Positions 9,461-21,649 of a DNA stretch of 64,000 nucleotides are shown piece after piece. The notes beneath the pieces are model-generated. The model did not search any database. It had not been told where the DNA came from and was given only the letters and a program-made list of their open reading frames with translations. The translations under genes and the position numbers were made by a program. Position 1 is the first letter of the stretch, and every line of letters begins with the position of its first letter. The stretch comes from Megascapheus bottae (Eukaryota > Chordata > Mammalia > Rodentia > Geomyidae): contig JANJXV010000014.1 of assembly GCA_024803745.1 (NCBI GenBank), positions 4,419,001 to 4,483,000 on the forward strand, written 5' to 3'.

Positions 9461-11878
9461 CATATCCTTGATAATACAAAAACAATACTCAACTGCAATC
9501 TGTTTTTGTGTAACATTGGAGTGGACAACAAAGAAATCCAAGCAAGGAATTATCAAATTATCTCATTGATCATTGTTTTTTACACTGTTGTGGGACCAGA
9601 ATCGATCTGTCAAACATCATATCAGATTATGAGAAATTTACAATTGCCAGTTTTTAATATAGGGGGAAACACTAAGGATGTGTAAATGGTAACTAATTAA
9701 GTATGGTTAGAATGCACAAAGGCTACTATTGATCTGGAAAGCCTGAAATGGAAAACTGAGGAGAAAATGAGAAACTATGATGAACTAATAAACAGGAGCA
9801 ATTTGTAAGAACTTCACATTATGTGATAGCATCCAAAATTGTTGCCTAGTGAAATCTGGGTAACTTTTTCAGAAATGATACATAAAGCCCGCATTGTTTC
9901 CTGAATGTTCCAGAGAGTGATACAAATAGATACTATTTTCCCTGTGATCTTAAAGAACAAAAGCCATTTTCCATTATAGCCTAAAACCTAATTCTTCAAC
10001 AGAATGACTTACATTCAGACATCTGCCCACCTGCTTTGATTCCTAACTACAAAGTGATCCAAAATAGGCCTGTGTGTACAAATGGATAACATGATTCCCA
10101 GAGGAAGAAAAGATATTGGAAGAGACATGAAAAAGGCTCATAATGCAGCTACTAGAGTTTTCATTCATTCCATCATTCATCACTCATTGGTTCCACAGAT
10201 GTTTCATACACCTTCCATGCTCCCATAGTAATGTTTATTAATAATTATTATGGTAAGATTTCCTTTGAGGTAACTATTTCTTTTTGGAGTTAGTTGTAAA
10301 AATTAAAATACACTATGTGAAAACTAAAACCACTAATAACTAGGGAGGGAAAACAAAATGACACACATGGCTGGAGGTGGTGGCTGAGTGTTAGAGTCCC
10401 CCCTCATGAACAGTGGACTGCTGAACTCCGATTATCAGATGCACTCTGAAAACAGGACTAGAGACTCAAGTTTTAATACTCATTTTCCCCACACACAACA
10501 AGAGTCAGAAACACTGGTCCTTCCATCAATTACACTGCAGCCTACTGCATGCCAGGAGCATTAACCCTTCAGTGTTTCAAATGAGATTATTAGGATAAGT
10601 GGAGATTACAAAACAAATTGAGGGAAAAAAAAATCTATAAGATGAAGTCAGAAGCTCCATCTGCAATTAACATTGAAATGAAAATAGGAAGGGTTATTTA
10701 TGGAGTAGATGAGCCAATGGTCATTGGCTTATTTATTTTGAGTACCACATTCCGATAACTGGTGTTTATTTGCTTGTTCTTTTTTATTATATTTTATTGT
10801 CAGGATTTGCTTCTTCTTTAATTACTTTCTTTAGGAATATTATCTACAATTTAAGAGCAAAATGTCTCTTCCAGAGAAATGAATAGATAGAAAGTAAAAC
10901 ATACAGATGAGACATGTAGATGGACAATAACTGGATAATAGTCCCAGAAAGACACCAATATTTTGCAATGAGAAATGGGATATATTTGCAGAAATATAGT
11001 TAAAATTCTTTCACTGTTAAAAATAAAAGATCTCAAAGTAGAAATACTTCAAAGACTTTCAAGCAATACACCAAAGTAAAATTTTTAGGGAAAGATCAAC
11101 ATGACATAACAAAAGGTTAAAAATTTTCTCTCACGGGGGGGGGGAAATGAATATTGAAGGGAAAACCTAAATGTTGAAGAAAGAAATATAAATAAAGGAG
11201 TCATAAGATATGTAAAATACATCTTACAACCAATCTTGGATCCCAACAACCAAGTTACGCATGCAATAAGAGACACACACAATACAAAAGGAACTCTAAA
11301 AGGTTTAACAAAATAAACACTAGAAAATGGGTACCTGAAAGGGGTAGGAGTGACTAAAGGGATTGGAGTAGATAAGTGAAGAGGAAAAGATAGTGGGAAT
11401 GCAGCCATGAATACAATGCTTGTCCTACAGAATTAAGAAAAGGGAGGGAAGGGTTGTTTTGGAAGTGAGGGGTGTGAATGCTGAAAGGAATGACAAGATT
11501 CATTGTATTCTTAAACCACTTTGTTAAATGACCACTCCTCCTCCCCAACCCCTACATACAAATAAATAAGGACAGGAACATTATGCTAGAGCAATAGGAA
11601 TCAAAAGAAACTGGTAAGAGCTATCCGAATATTAAACAAAACATCAAAAAAGATGTGGTCTTGGTCCTTCCAGATGTTACAGCAAAATATCCTTAAATTG
11701 GACAATCTATGATAAATGATGAAAGGGAGACAGGAGCCTCTGGCAGGCTCTTCCATGAGAGCAATAATGGCACTCAGGAAGTGAAAAGTCCTTGGAAATT
11801 TACCATTTCTCATTTCCTAACTCTGTGACTTTGGAGATTCCATTTCAATGTAAGAATTTTGAGAAGAACATGGACATT
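9461..11878. other. Intergenic stretch, mostly unassigned
   Basis: AT-rich sequence downstream of CALCR. Weak SINE-like similarity is seen at about 10371-10490 (GGTGGTGGCTGAG, GATTATCAGATGCACTCTGA). A CATT-rich stretch at 10161-10210 resembles the end of an old L2/MIR repeat. The stretch 11310-11570 looks like an old retroelement end (A/G-rich with AATAAATAA) but I cannot name it. No coding gene is seen. Confidence 0.5.
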
Positions 11879-11891
11879 AAGATTACAACAG

Positions 11892-12088
11892 AGGCCTGGA
11901 GTTTGGCCTACTGGTAGAGTGCTTGCCTAGCATGCATGAAGAGCCGGGTTCGATTCCTCTGTACCACATACACAGAAAAAAGCCAGAAGTGGTGCTGTGG
12001 CTCAAGCGGTAGAGCTCTAGCCTTGAGAAAGTCCAAGGACAGTGCTCAGGCCCTGAGTTCAAGCCCAGGACTGGCCAAAAAAAAAAAA
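11892..12088 (+). mobile_element. ID-type dimer SINE
   Basis: It has GGCCTGGAGTTTGGCCTACT, the B box GGTTCGATTCC and right half GCTGTGGCTCAAGCGGTAG, ending in an A tail. Flanks AAGATTACAAC and AAGATACAAC are a near-match duplication. Confidence 0.88.
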
Positions 12089-12858
12089 CCAAGATACAAC
12101 TCAATACTGAGATGAGAGCACACATATGCACTCTCTTTAAGTATGCACAAGATGCTGATATAACAGTGTATTTAAGAACAAGGTATATTTATAACACACA
12201 CTGCAACCACAAAAAAGATCTCTGCCCATAATGAAAATAGATAAATTAATAGCAAAATTGTAGTTCAAAACAATCTGATATCAGAAATGAATGCTTCTAA
12301 GTAATTCTTACTTTTAGGTGGATATTAAGAAATACAGAGTGGCATTTGTATCTACTAGTGTTACTGAAGCATTAATTATTAATACTTCTTAAATTATCAC
12401 AATTCTAAATTCATAGGACATCCCTAAAGCAATTTCAAGAAACTCAAATTTTAGTCACATTTAAGAGAAAACAATAAATCAAGCAACCGAGAAAAAGCAA
12501 AACACAAAGAACATTGTCACTGTCTCTGCAGATTTTTGGTAAAAATTAAAGATTATGGGGACATAAGGTACTTTTATCTTCTTCAAAAAGAAAACAGTAG
12601 CTTTGGCAGAAAGGTAAAGTAAAATGAGAAATGTCTGGATATCTCTAATAGTACAGTGGGGGCCTGCCTTCCCTTTCTAAAGACAGGATTCTATTTGGCA
12701 GAATATCTACTGACACTATCAGGAAATTTTGAATATGGGGAAGGGGGTGATAGTCCCGTATGTAAATCTGAAACTTTCTCTGAAGCTCTCTGCATGACAG
12801 ATAAAAGAGGAATTGGGTAGATTTCATGCAAAATTATCTGCTAAAAAGTCATAAATCA
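12089..12858. other. Intergenic stretch, nothing recognised
   Basis: AT-rich sequence without an open frame, repeat or RNA gene that I can recognise. Confidence 0.6.
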
Positions 12859-13035
12859 GGCCTGGAGTATGGCCTAGTGTAGAGTGTTCTCCTAGCCTGT
12901 GTGTTCGATTCCTCTGTACCACATGACAGAAAAAGACAGAAGTGGTGCTGTGGCTCAGGGGTAGAGCACAGCCTTGAGAAAGCTCAAGGACAGTGCCCAG
13001 GCCCTTAGTTCAAGCCCCAGGACTGATAAAAAATA
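12859..13035 (+). mobile_element. ID-type dimer SINE, diverged
   Basis: It has GGCCTGGAGTATGGCCTAG, TTCGATTCCTCTGTACCACA and right half GCTGTGGCTCAGGGGTAGAG, with an A-rich tail. Flanks AAAAAGTCATAAATCA and AAAAAGTCAAATCA are an imperfect duplication. Small deletions in the left half suggest moderate age. Confidence 0.82.
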
Positions 13036-13359
13036 AAAAGTCAAATCATTTTTATATTCTATAGATATTATAGGATGATACACCGTATGAGAGTAACATA
13101 ATCAAGTGGAAATTTAAAGGCAAATAGGAAAATACTGTAATGTGGATATTATAGAGCATAAGAGAGACAGCAACAATAGAAAAACTTGTCTTTTTCAAAA
13201 GAAAATAAAACCCCTAAACTACTAAAGGGATGGATGACCAGCATAATCGAACCTTGAGAAATGATTTGCCCACACAACCAAAAGTAGACTTGGACAGGAA
13301 GAAAACAGAAAAGAACATCTAAAGACATTAGTATGCTTGAGTTCTCTGGGAAGGATATA

Positions 13360-13361
<2 letters not shown>

Positions 13362-13394
<33 letters not shown>
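13362..13394. repeat. (TA)n microsatellite
   Basis: About 16 TA units lie directly next to the T-run of the minus-strand SINE that follows, a usual place for microsatellites to grow. Confidence 0.9.
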
Positions 13395-13409
<15 letters not shown>

Positions 13410-13536
13410 AACCAATCCTAGGGCTTGAATTCAGGGGTTGGGCATCCTTAGACACTTGATGTGGTTCCAAGGATTCTAACTCAGGGCTTCATGCATGCTC
13501 AGCGAATACTCTACCACTAGGCCATACTCCCAACCT
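13395..13536 (-). mobile_element. ID-type SINE, partial, minus strand
   Basis: Read on the minus strand it ends in the poly(A) tail at 13395-13409. The plus strand shows CATGCATGCTCAGCGAATAC and TCTACCACTAGGCCATACTC, the complement of the ID left half. Confidence 0.8.
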
Positions 13537-14304
13537 AGAATGCAGTACTTTATGAAGAAAAACAAGGTTGCAATTTTTGTTGTTTGGGGTTGATCAGGTA
13601 ATTCATATTACGCTTCTCTGTTTCCTTCTTTGGTTTTGTTTCAGAGTTTGTTTTGTTTTGTATTCAGAAAACAATTAGAAATCTTGCATTTTGAACAATG
13701 CATAAAGCTAAGAAAAAAAGAAAAGACATACATAATTTATAAACAAATGGGCAACAATAACCAAGAGAGTGATTCCAGAGGTCACATGTACACTGAGCTC
13801 ATTCACACCAGAAGTCTTATTTTGACAGTTTATGAAGTATTTCAGTTATTTATTTATTTGTTTGTTTTTTTTGCACCTTTGATTAATGCCCTGTTGTCAC
13901 TGGGTTGTTTGTTTGTTTGTTTGTTTCTGTTACTTTGTCTTGTATATAAATGCATCTGGCATGCAGAGGAAAGGGGGAATCATAGAAAAGTCAGGATGGG
14001 TGAACCAATACAACAGCGATAGTCATTAGACACCATGTTGAAAATGAACTTTACAACTTTGACAGGAGGGGAGTCAGGAAAGGCAAAAGGGGAGAAAAAC
14101 ATGGGAATGGGTAACATTGTTCAAAAGAAATGTACTCATCACCTTGCTTAATTGTAACCCCTCTGTACTTAACTGTAATCTTAACTCCTCTTACTTAACT
14201 GTAACAGTAACCCTTCTGTACATCACATTTATAATAAAAAAAACTAGAAAAAATATACAAATAATACATAAAACAACTTCTCTTTGAAATACACTGGAAT
14301 CCCC
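13537..14304. other. Intergenic stretch with a possible old retroelement 3' end
   Basis: A GTTT tandem run lies at about 13905-13927. The stretch 14020-14260 reads like an old retroelement end with repeated CTTAACTGTAA units, finishing in ATTTATAATAAAAAAAA, but I cannot assign it. A 130-codon open frame across 13630-14022 has no recognisable product and low-complexity residues, so I do not call it a gene. Confidence 0.45.
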
Positions 14305-14320
14305 AAAAGGCTACATCTTT

Positions 14321-17012
14321 TTTTGTTAAAACATTATATTTTAATGATATACACAACACATAAAATGAGGACAGTGAGAAATAATGACCTGCAGAGGAAA
14401 GGGTTGGAAGGACTATGATAGTTCAGTGTATATGACTTTGAATGAGGCAAATATAAAGCTGAATCCTACAGAAAAAGAGAACAGGTGGAAGAAGAGGAAG
14501 TGGTGTCACAGAGTTCAACATTTAGATTTCAGAATTAATACATTCATGACAAAATTGATAGTATGCCCTAAGAATGATCATATTAGGATAGATTAGTGTA
14601 ACATTGGCTCAGAAGGTCAAGAATATTCAAGTTGTGTTGGTTTTTTTCATGTATTTTTATTGTAATAAATAGAAGGGTTACATTATGTTCATCAGATAGA
14701 AGGTACATTACTTCACAAATATTGATACCCTTTCTCATGTCCTGTTTCCCATTTCCCTCCCCCCTCACAACTTGATTTCCCCCTTCCCTGTCCTATTTCA
14801 AACAACAAATTAAGCATATATAAAATATATCAGATAACAAGGTGAAATATTGTAACAATATGAGATAACCAAGGGACAGTAAAAGAGATGAAAGATAACA
14901 TAGTACATCAAGGACAATAATCACTCATTATATGGCTTTTGTTTCTATATCCTGGAGGTCCTTACATTTAGCGTCATACTATATGGACTTATGTATCTAG
15001 ATTTTGTTCTATTGTGAATCTCTGCTAGGAGAGCTCAAGGTTTCTACTGATTGGGACAAATGAGGGAGACAATTGGCCTATGTTTCTTTGAGTCTGGCTT
15101 ACTTCATTTAATACGATTTTTTTAAGTCTTTCCATTTCCTTACAAATGGTGTAATGACATTCTTTCCGATAGCAGCATAGAATTCCACTGTGTATAAATA
15201 CCACATCTTGTTGATCCACTCATCAACTGAGGGACATCTGGGTTGGTTCCATATCTTTTCTATGGTAAATAGTGCTGCAATGAACATCATTGTGCTAGTG
15301 GATTTAGTATGTCCTTGTTTCTGGACAATTGGACAAATGCCAATTTGGAATTGCTGGGTCATAGGGAAGTTCTATATTTAGTCTTTTGAGGAACTGCCAT
15401 ACTGCTTTCCATAGTGATTGAACGAACTTACACTCCCACCAACAGTGTAGTAGTGATTCCCTCCTGGCCACATCCCCTCCAGCATCTGTTGTTATTAGTT
15501 TTCTTGATCCTGCCCATTCTAACTGGAGTGAGGTGGAATCTTAGAGTTGTTTTGATTTGCATTTCTTTTATGGCCAGAGATGTTGAGCATTTCTTCATGT
15601 GTCTATAGGCCATTCTAATTTCTTCTTCAGAGAAGACTCTCTTTAAGTCCTTGGCCCATGGGATGGTAGTTTCTTTGTAGATTATTTTGGAGTGACTCAA
15701 TTTTTTGAGCTGTTGATATATTCTAGATATGAGGCCTTTGTCTATTGTAGGGTTAGTGAAGATCTTCTCCCACTCTGTAGGCTTTCTAGTTAATTTGCTA
15801 GCTATGTCCTTTGCCTACAGAAGCTCTGCAGTTTAATGCAATCCCACTTATCCCATCTTTCTCTGATTTGTTGTGTTTCTTGGTCCTTATTAAGAAAGTT
15901 TCCACCTGTGCCAAGGAGACCTAGAGTATCTCCAGTTCCTTCTTGTAAAGTTTTCAGTGTATTGGCTTTTACTTTGAGGTCTTTGATCCATTTGCAGTTA
16001 ATACTAGTGCAGGGTGACAAAGAAGGATCCAATTTTAGTTTTTTGCAGGTGCTTAACCAGTTCTGCCAGCACCACTTGTTGAAGAGTCTGTCTTTCTTCC
16101 ATTCTATTTTTTTTGGCTCTCTTATCAAAGATTCGGTGACCATAGGTCTGGGTGTTCAGTTCTATTCCATTGGTCTTCAGCCTGTTCTTGTGCCAGTACC
16201 AAGCTGTTTTGGTTACTATAGCTCTATAATAGAGTCTAAAGTTTCGTATTGAAATTCCTCCAGCGCTGTTTTTTTCTGCTAAGAAGTGTTTTTGCTATAC
16301 GGGATCTTTTATTGTTCCATATGAAATTTTGGATTGCTTCTTCTATTTCTTTAAAGAATGCCATTGCGATATTGATGAGTATTGCGTTGAATTTGTAGAT
16401 AGCCCTTGGCAAGATTGCCATTTTCATGATGTTGATTTTTCCAATCCAGGAGCATGGGAGGTTTTTCCATTTCCTCAGTTCTGCTTTAATTTCCATTTTC
16501 AGGGTTTTAAAGTTTTCATCAGAAAGGTCCTTTACATTCTTGGTTAATTCCTAAGTACTTTATTTTCTTTGAGGCTATTGCAAAAGGAATTGCTTTCCTG
16601 ATTGTTGCCTCATTCCTCTCACTGTTGGCATATAGGAAGGCAGTTGATTTTTGAGGGTTAATTTTATACCCTGCTACCTTTCCAAAGTTTTGAATCAGCT
16701 CAAGGAGCTTGGGAGTGGAGTCTATAGGGTTCTTTAAGTACAGAATCATGTCATCTGCAAAGAGAGATAGTTTCACCTCCTCTTTCTCTATTTGGATCCC
16801 CTTTATGCTTGCTTCTTGCCTTATTGCTCTGGCGAGGAATTCTATGTCAAAAAGGAGTGGAGAGAGTGGGCATCCTTGTCTCATTCCTGCTTTTTGAGGG
16901 AATGGCTTTAGCTTTTCACCATTAAGTACAATGCTAGCTGTGGGTTTTTCATACACAGCCTTTATTATACTGAGAAATGTTCCATAGATTCCTAGTGCCT
17001 GCAGAGCTTTTA
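14321..17012 (-). mobile_element. 5'-truncated LINE-1 with a 3' transduction
   Basis: The minus strand carries the LINE-1 ORF2 C-terminal part. The reverse-transcriptase segment with the FADD catalytic motif ([12 protein letters not shown]) lies at about 16519-16956, and the C-terminal fragments reach about 15,030 in several broken frames, followed by the 3' UTR. A perfect 16-bp duplication, AAAAGGCTACATCTTT, flanks the whole insert at 14305-14320 and 17013-17028. The LINE-1 proper stops at a short A-run (complement of 14641-14647), and about 316 further bases (14325-14640) precede a second A tail. The target CTTT/AA fits the LINE-1 endonuclease. Confidence 0.9.
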
Positions 17013-17028
17013 AAAAGGCTACATCTTT

Positions 17029-18784
17029 AAGATAAAAATGAATTCAAGAAAATTGAACGATGGAAATTATAAGTAAATTGAGAAATTTCAACTTTCTTTT
17101 AATTCCTTTTTTCATTGTATTTTATTATCAAGGAGTTAATGACAACTCATAAATCTAGTTTATATTCTCCAGAATAGCTGTCAGAAATAAACTTAGTCAT
17201 TTTAAAATTTTTTATTATATTGAAGTTTCTATTAATCTAAAGGTGATGCACAGAGGGGTTGCAGTTATATTTATTTTTAATAATTAAAAATGCTTAATAA
17301 CCAGAACTGGAATGATAGAACTAGAATATATACCTCAAATAATAGATGTGCAAATATATAAGATATTACATTGCAATATGTAGGCTATAAACAACTTGGC
17401 TGGATATGCTTAAACATTTAAAAATTTGAGCCAGTAACTGGTGCTACTCAGTTCCTTGCTACTCAAGAGGCTAAGACCCAAGTATTTCAGTTCAAAGCCA
17501 ATCCAAGTAGAAAAGAAAAGAAAGCTAAAAGTGAGCTATGGTTCATGGGGTAAAACACTAGCTGAGAGCAAAAATGGTCAGAGACAGTGCCCAAGCCCTG
17601 AGTTCAAGCCCAGAACCAGAAAACAATTTCTTTATTTGAAGATATTTTAAGAAATTAAAATATATAGTAGTATATGTAAGTTATACAAATATACAAATAG
17701 TCTACATGCAAATAATAATTCTAGACACAACAATATTTAAAATTTAATGTAGTAAGTTAAATAGTATTATAACAATATAACACTATTTAATATATAACAT
17801 AAATGATATATAATAGGAAATTATAACTATAAAATTTATAGAAATACAATTTTATAATAAAAATGTTTGAAAGACAAATAATGGGTTTAATTAAAGATTA
17901 AACAGGTAAACAAAAGATTCAGAGATTTGAAGAAGAATGGGAATAAATTATCCAAAGTTCACAAATAAACAGAAGAGATATATAGAACAAAGGTAAGAGG
18001 GTTTGACATACATATATCCAATGCTTTAGACAGAATGGAAAAATCAAATAACTTACAAACAAAATAAGAAAAAACAGTTTAAAATTTCCCATAACAGTTC
18101 AAATACATCAGTGCACAGACACAAGAAACAAAATGAAAATCAAGAAGAGTAAATTTTAAAACTCTACTCACCGTCACACAGTCTCACAGTCTAAACCCAC
18201 AGAAATATAAAAACACAATGATACAAAATTCACTTAACATATGAACAAAATTGAAAACTGAATTTCGATGTTAGTAACAGAAACCAGAAGGTAGAAAAAT
18301 TACGGAATCCATAGGATAAGATAAAGTGGTTATCTGTCTAACCTATGTGCTGCTCTTCCATTAAAAAAAAACAAACTGAGAACCTTATCTGCACCTCAAA
18401 CAAAAGTCAAATCCACATTTTCAGAAATCTGGAAATCAATCAACAGTTTAACATAAGCCAAAGAGCATTAACTCGAATAAAATAATGCGTTTAGTAGGAG
18501 CAATGAGCTTTGGCAGTATTTTGTGTCTTGACACTCTCTCCTCCCTAGATTCATAGTAATGTTGAAGGTTCATCATTTTGCAGTAACGGTAGCTTTTGAA
18601 CACCTACAAGTCACTCAAGGAAGCAAAGTGAGCTTGTAACCCACCAATGCTCCATTCCCACAAAATTGGGTTCTACTTGGCTATCCAAAGATCACTGATG
18701 AAATGGACTCCCATCATTCGTCTATTTGATCTGCCTCAGACCAGTCTGTATAAACAGTCTTATCTTTGCAATGATGGTAAAAGA
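17029..18784. other. AT-rich intergenic stretch with one decayed SINE
   Basis: Very AT-rich. At 17120-17270 two pieces resemble the end of an older LINE-1 3' UTR (TTTTATTATCAAGG; GATGCACAGAGGGGTTGCAG). A decayed B1/ID SINE lies at 17432-17625. I recognise nothing else. Confidence 0.5.
17432..17625 (+). mobile_element. Decayed B1/ID dimer SINE
   Basis: The left half has CTTGCTACTCAAGAGGCTAA and GTTCAAAGCCAATCC. The right half has GACAGTGCCCAAGCCCTGAG and TTCAAGCCCAGAACC. An A-rich linker joins them. Confidence 0.7.
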
Positions 18785-19065
18785 GGTCAGGGAAGGGTGG
18801 CTAATGCTTGTAAATCTAGATACTCAGGAGGCTGAGATCTAAGAATTACAATTCAAAGCCAGCCCAGGTAGGCAAGTCCCTGAGACTCCTATCTCCAACT
18901 AAGCACGAATAAAGCTGTAAGGAGAGCTGCAGCTCAAGTAGTAGAGAGAGTTAATTATAAGCAAAATACCCAGGCAAAAAAGAAACCCAAAGAAACAAAA
19001 ACAAGCACAAAAAAACTACTTAGGCCCCGAGTTCAAGCCCTGGCACCAGCACCAAAGAAAAAAAA
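18785..19065 (+). mobile_element. B1/ID dimer SINE
   Basis: The B1-like half has GCTAATGCTTGTAAATCTAG, ATACTCAGGAGGCTGAGATC and CAAAGCCAGCCCAGG. The ID-like half has GCTGCAGCTCAAGTAGTAGA and GGCCCCGAGTTCAAGCCCTG, with an A-rich insertion between 18975 and 19018 and an A tail. Confidence 0.8.
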
Positions 19066-19661
19066 CAAAACAACTCTAATCCTGTTTCCCTTTTCTATGA
19101 GTAACGATCTAAAAGGAAAAGAGAGTTGCATTTGTATTTTATGTAACTTAAATTACTATCTTTTCACCTGTAAGAGGAAAACAAGCAACATAATAAACTA
19201 GTACTATGAGCCAAGAAAGCAGATTCCAGATGTTTTAAAATTATTCTTCTCAAACAACAGGACAACTAAAAGCAATTTTCAATTCAGCGACAACAACAAA
19301 AAAAATCTGCTTCATTTGCATTAATTACAAGTTGACAGAATTCTATGGACTACATTGAACTTTGTAAGGTGCTCTAACAGAAAAACATTTTTCAGCTGGT
19401 AATTTAAGCCTGGTAGGTAATTATGGCAACTCTTACTCAAATTGGCCAATACCTGAGTGCCTGCTACTGGCTTAAAAATGGTACTGCACTATGAAGTCCC
19501 ACTTGACTGACAGAAAATGACCATTTTACATGTGTAATGTGGAGTCTGAGATAATCAACTTAACTTTCTTATTGTCTTAAAAAAAAGAATTACCTTGGAC
19601 AATCAAGAAAAATGAAATTTAGTGGCTATTGTTTGTAAAATATGTAACTTACAAGTTACAC
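19066..19661. other. Intergenic stretch, nothing recognised
   Basis: AT-rich sequence, no gene or repeat recognised before the LINE-1 at 19,674. Confidence 0.55.
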
Positions 19662-19673
19662 TTTCAATTTCTT

Positions 19674-21463
19674 TTTTTAAATTTTTTTACTTTTTTATTT
19701 TTTTTATTAGAATTAGTAAAAGGGTTACATGATATTTGCCAGATAGAAGGTGCATGAATTCACATACATTGATACCCTTTCACATGTCTTGGTACCCATT
19801 TCCGTCCCCCCACCCCCCCTCCCATCTTGGTTTTCCCCCCTTCCCTATCAAATTTCAAATAACCAAATACAAATAAATTCAATATATCAGATAACAAAGT
19901 GAGATATTATACCAATATGAGATAACCAAGGGACAGCAAAGGAGATGAGAGACAACATAGTACATTAAGGACAACAATCATTCGTTATATGGCTTTTGTT
20001 TCAATATCCTGGAGGTCCTTTCAATTAGCTTCATACTATATGGCCTTATGTATCAAGATTTTGCTCTATTGCAGATCTCTAGTCATAGAGCCCAAGGTTT
20101 CTACTGATTATGACGAATGAGGGAAACCATTGAGCCTAAGTTCCTTTGAGTCTGGCTTACTTCACTTAATATGATTTTTTCTAAGTCTTTCCATTTCCTA
20201 ACAAATGGGGCAATGTCATTCTTTCTGACAGCAGCATAGAATTCCATTGTGTACAAATACCACAACTTGTTGATCCACTCATCAACTGAGGGACATCTAG
20301 GTTGGTTCCATATCTTTGCTATGGTGAATAGTGCTACAATGAACATTGTTGTGCTAGTGGATTTAGTATGCTCTTGTTTTGGATGGTTGGGTAAATGCCA
20401 AGTAGTGGAATTGCTGGGTCATAGGGGAGTTCTATGTTTAGCCTTTTGAGGCACTGCCACACTGCTTTCCATAGTGGTTGAACGAGTTTGCACTCCCACC
20501 AACAGTGTAGAAGGGATCCCTCCTGGCCACATCCCTCCAGCATCTGTTATTATTCATTTTCCTGATCCTGGCCATTCTAACTGGAGTGAGGTGGAATCTT
20601 AGAGTTGTTTTGATTAGCATTTCTTTTATGACCAGAGATGTTGAGCATTTCTTCATGTGTCTATAGGCCATTTTTGTTTCTTCTTCAGAGAAGACTCTCT
20701 TTAAGTCTTTGGCCCATTTTTTAATGGGATGGTTGTTACTTTGGAGATTAGTTTTGGATTCAATTTTTTGAGTTGTTGATATATTTTAGATATGAGGCCT
20801 TTGTCTGTTGTTTGGTTGGTGAAGATCTTCTCCCACTCTGTAGGCTTCCTAATTAGTTTACTAGCTATGTCCTTTGCCATACAAAAGCTCCGCAGTTTAA
20901 TGCAGTCCCACTTATCCAGCCTTTCTCTGATTTGTTGTGATTCTTGGTCCTTATTAAGAAAGTTTCTACCTGTGCCAAGGAGGCCTAGTGTATCTCCTAT
21001 TCCTTCTTGTAAAGTTTTCAGTGTGTCAGCTTTTACCTCCAGGTCTTTGATCCATTTGGTGTTAATTCTAGTGCAAGGTGAAAAAGAAGGATCCAACTTT
21101 AGTTTTCTGCAGGTGCTTAACCAGTTCTGCCAGCACAACTTGTTGAAGAGGCTGTCTTTCTTCCATTCTATTTTTTTGGCTCCCTTGTCAAAGATTAGGT
21201 GGCCATAGGTCTGTGGTTTAGTATCTGGGTCCTCAGTTCTATCCCATTGGTCTTCAGGCCTGTTCTTGTGCCAGTACCAAGCTGTTTTGAGAATTATAGC
21301 TCTGTAATAGAGTCTAAAGTTTGGTATTGAAATTCCTCCTGCGCTGTTATTTCTGCTAAGAAGTGTTTTTGCTATACGGGGTCTTTTATTATTCCATATG
21401 AAATTTTGAATTGCCTCTTCTATTTCCTTAAAGAATGCCATTGGGATATTGATGGGTATTGCG
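19674..21463 (-). mobile_element. 5'-truncated young LINE-1
   Basis: The minus strand encodes the ORF2 C-terminal part. The longest open piece is 246 codons (20701-21441), starting within the conserved FIWNNKRPRIAKTLL block, and further frames (20101-20671) include the terminal [20 protein letters not shown] block. The poly(A) side is at 19674. A 12-bp duplication, TTTCAATTTCTT, lies at 19662-19673 and 21464-21475. The target CTT/AAAA fits LINE-1 endonuclease. Confidence 0.92.
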
Positions 21464-21649
21464 TTTCAATTTCTTAAAAAAAACAACAAAGATTTCTTTT
21501 CAGAAAAACATAATCACCAGTAAATCAGGGGTAATGTACAGCCTACTAAAAGGGCCATGAATGTGAGCACAAATAATAGCATTCCTATCTTAATGTATCC
21601 CATGCCACTTCTTGGTTTCTTTCTGGATTTGTAGTTCTTTTTAAGACTT

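Noticed and set aside
13630..14022. Plus-strand open frame of 130 codons
   Set aside because: Low-complexity residues from GTTT/TTTG repeats, no recognisable domain, no splice context.
15836..16252. Plus-strand open frame of 138 codons, and similar ones at 20792-21208 and 49830-50279
   Set aside because: They are the antisense of LINE-1 ORF2, and the same antisense frame recurs in every copy.
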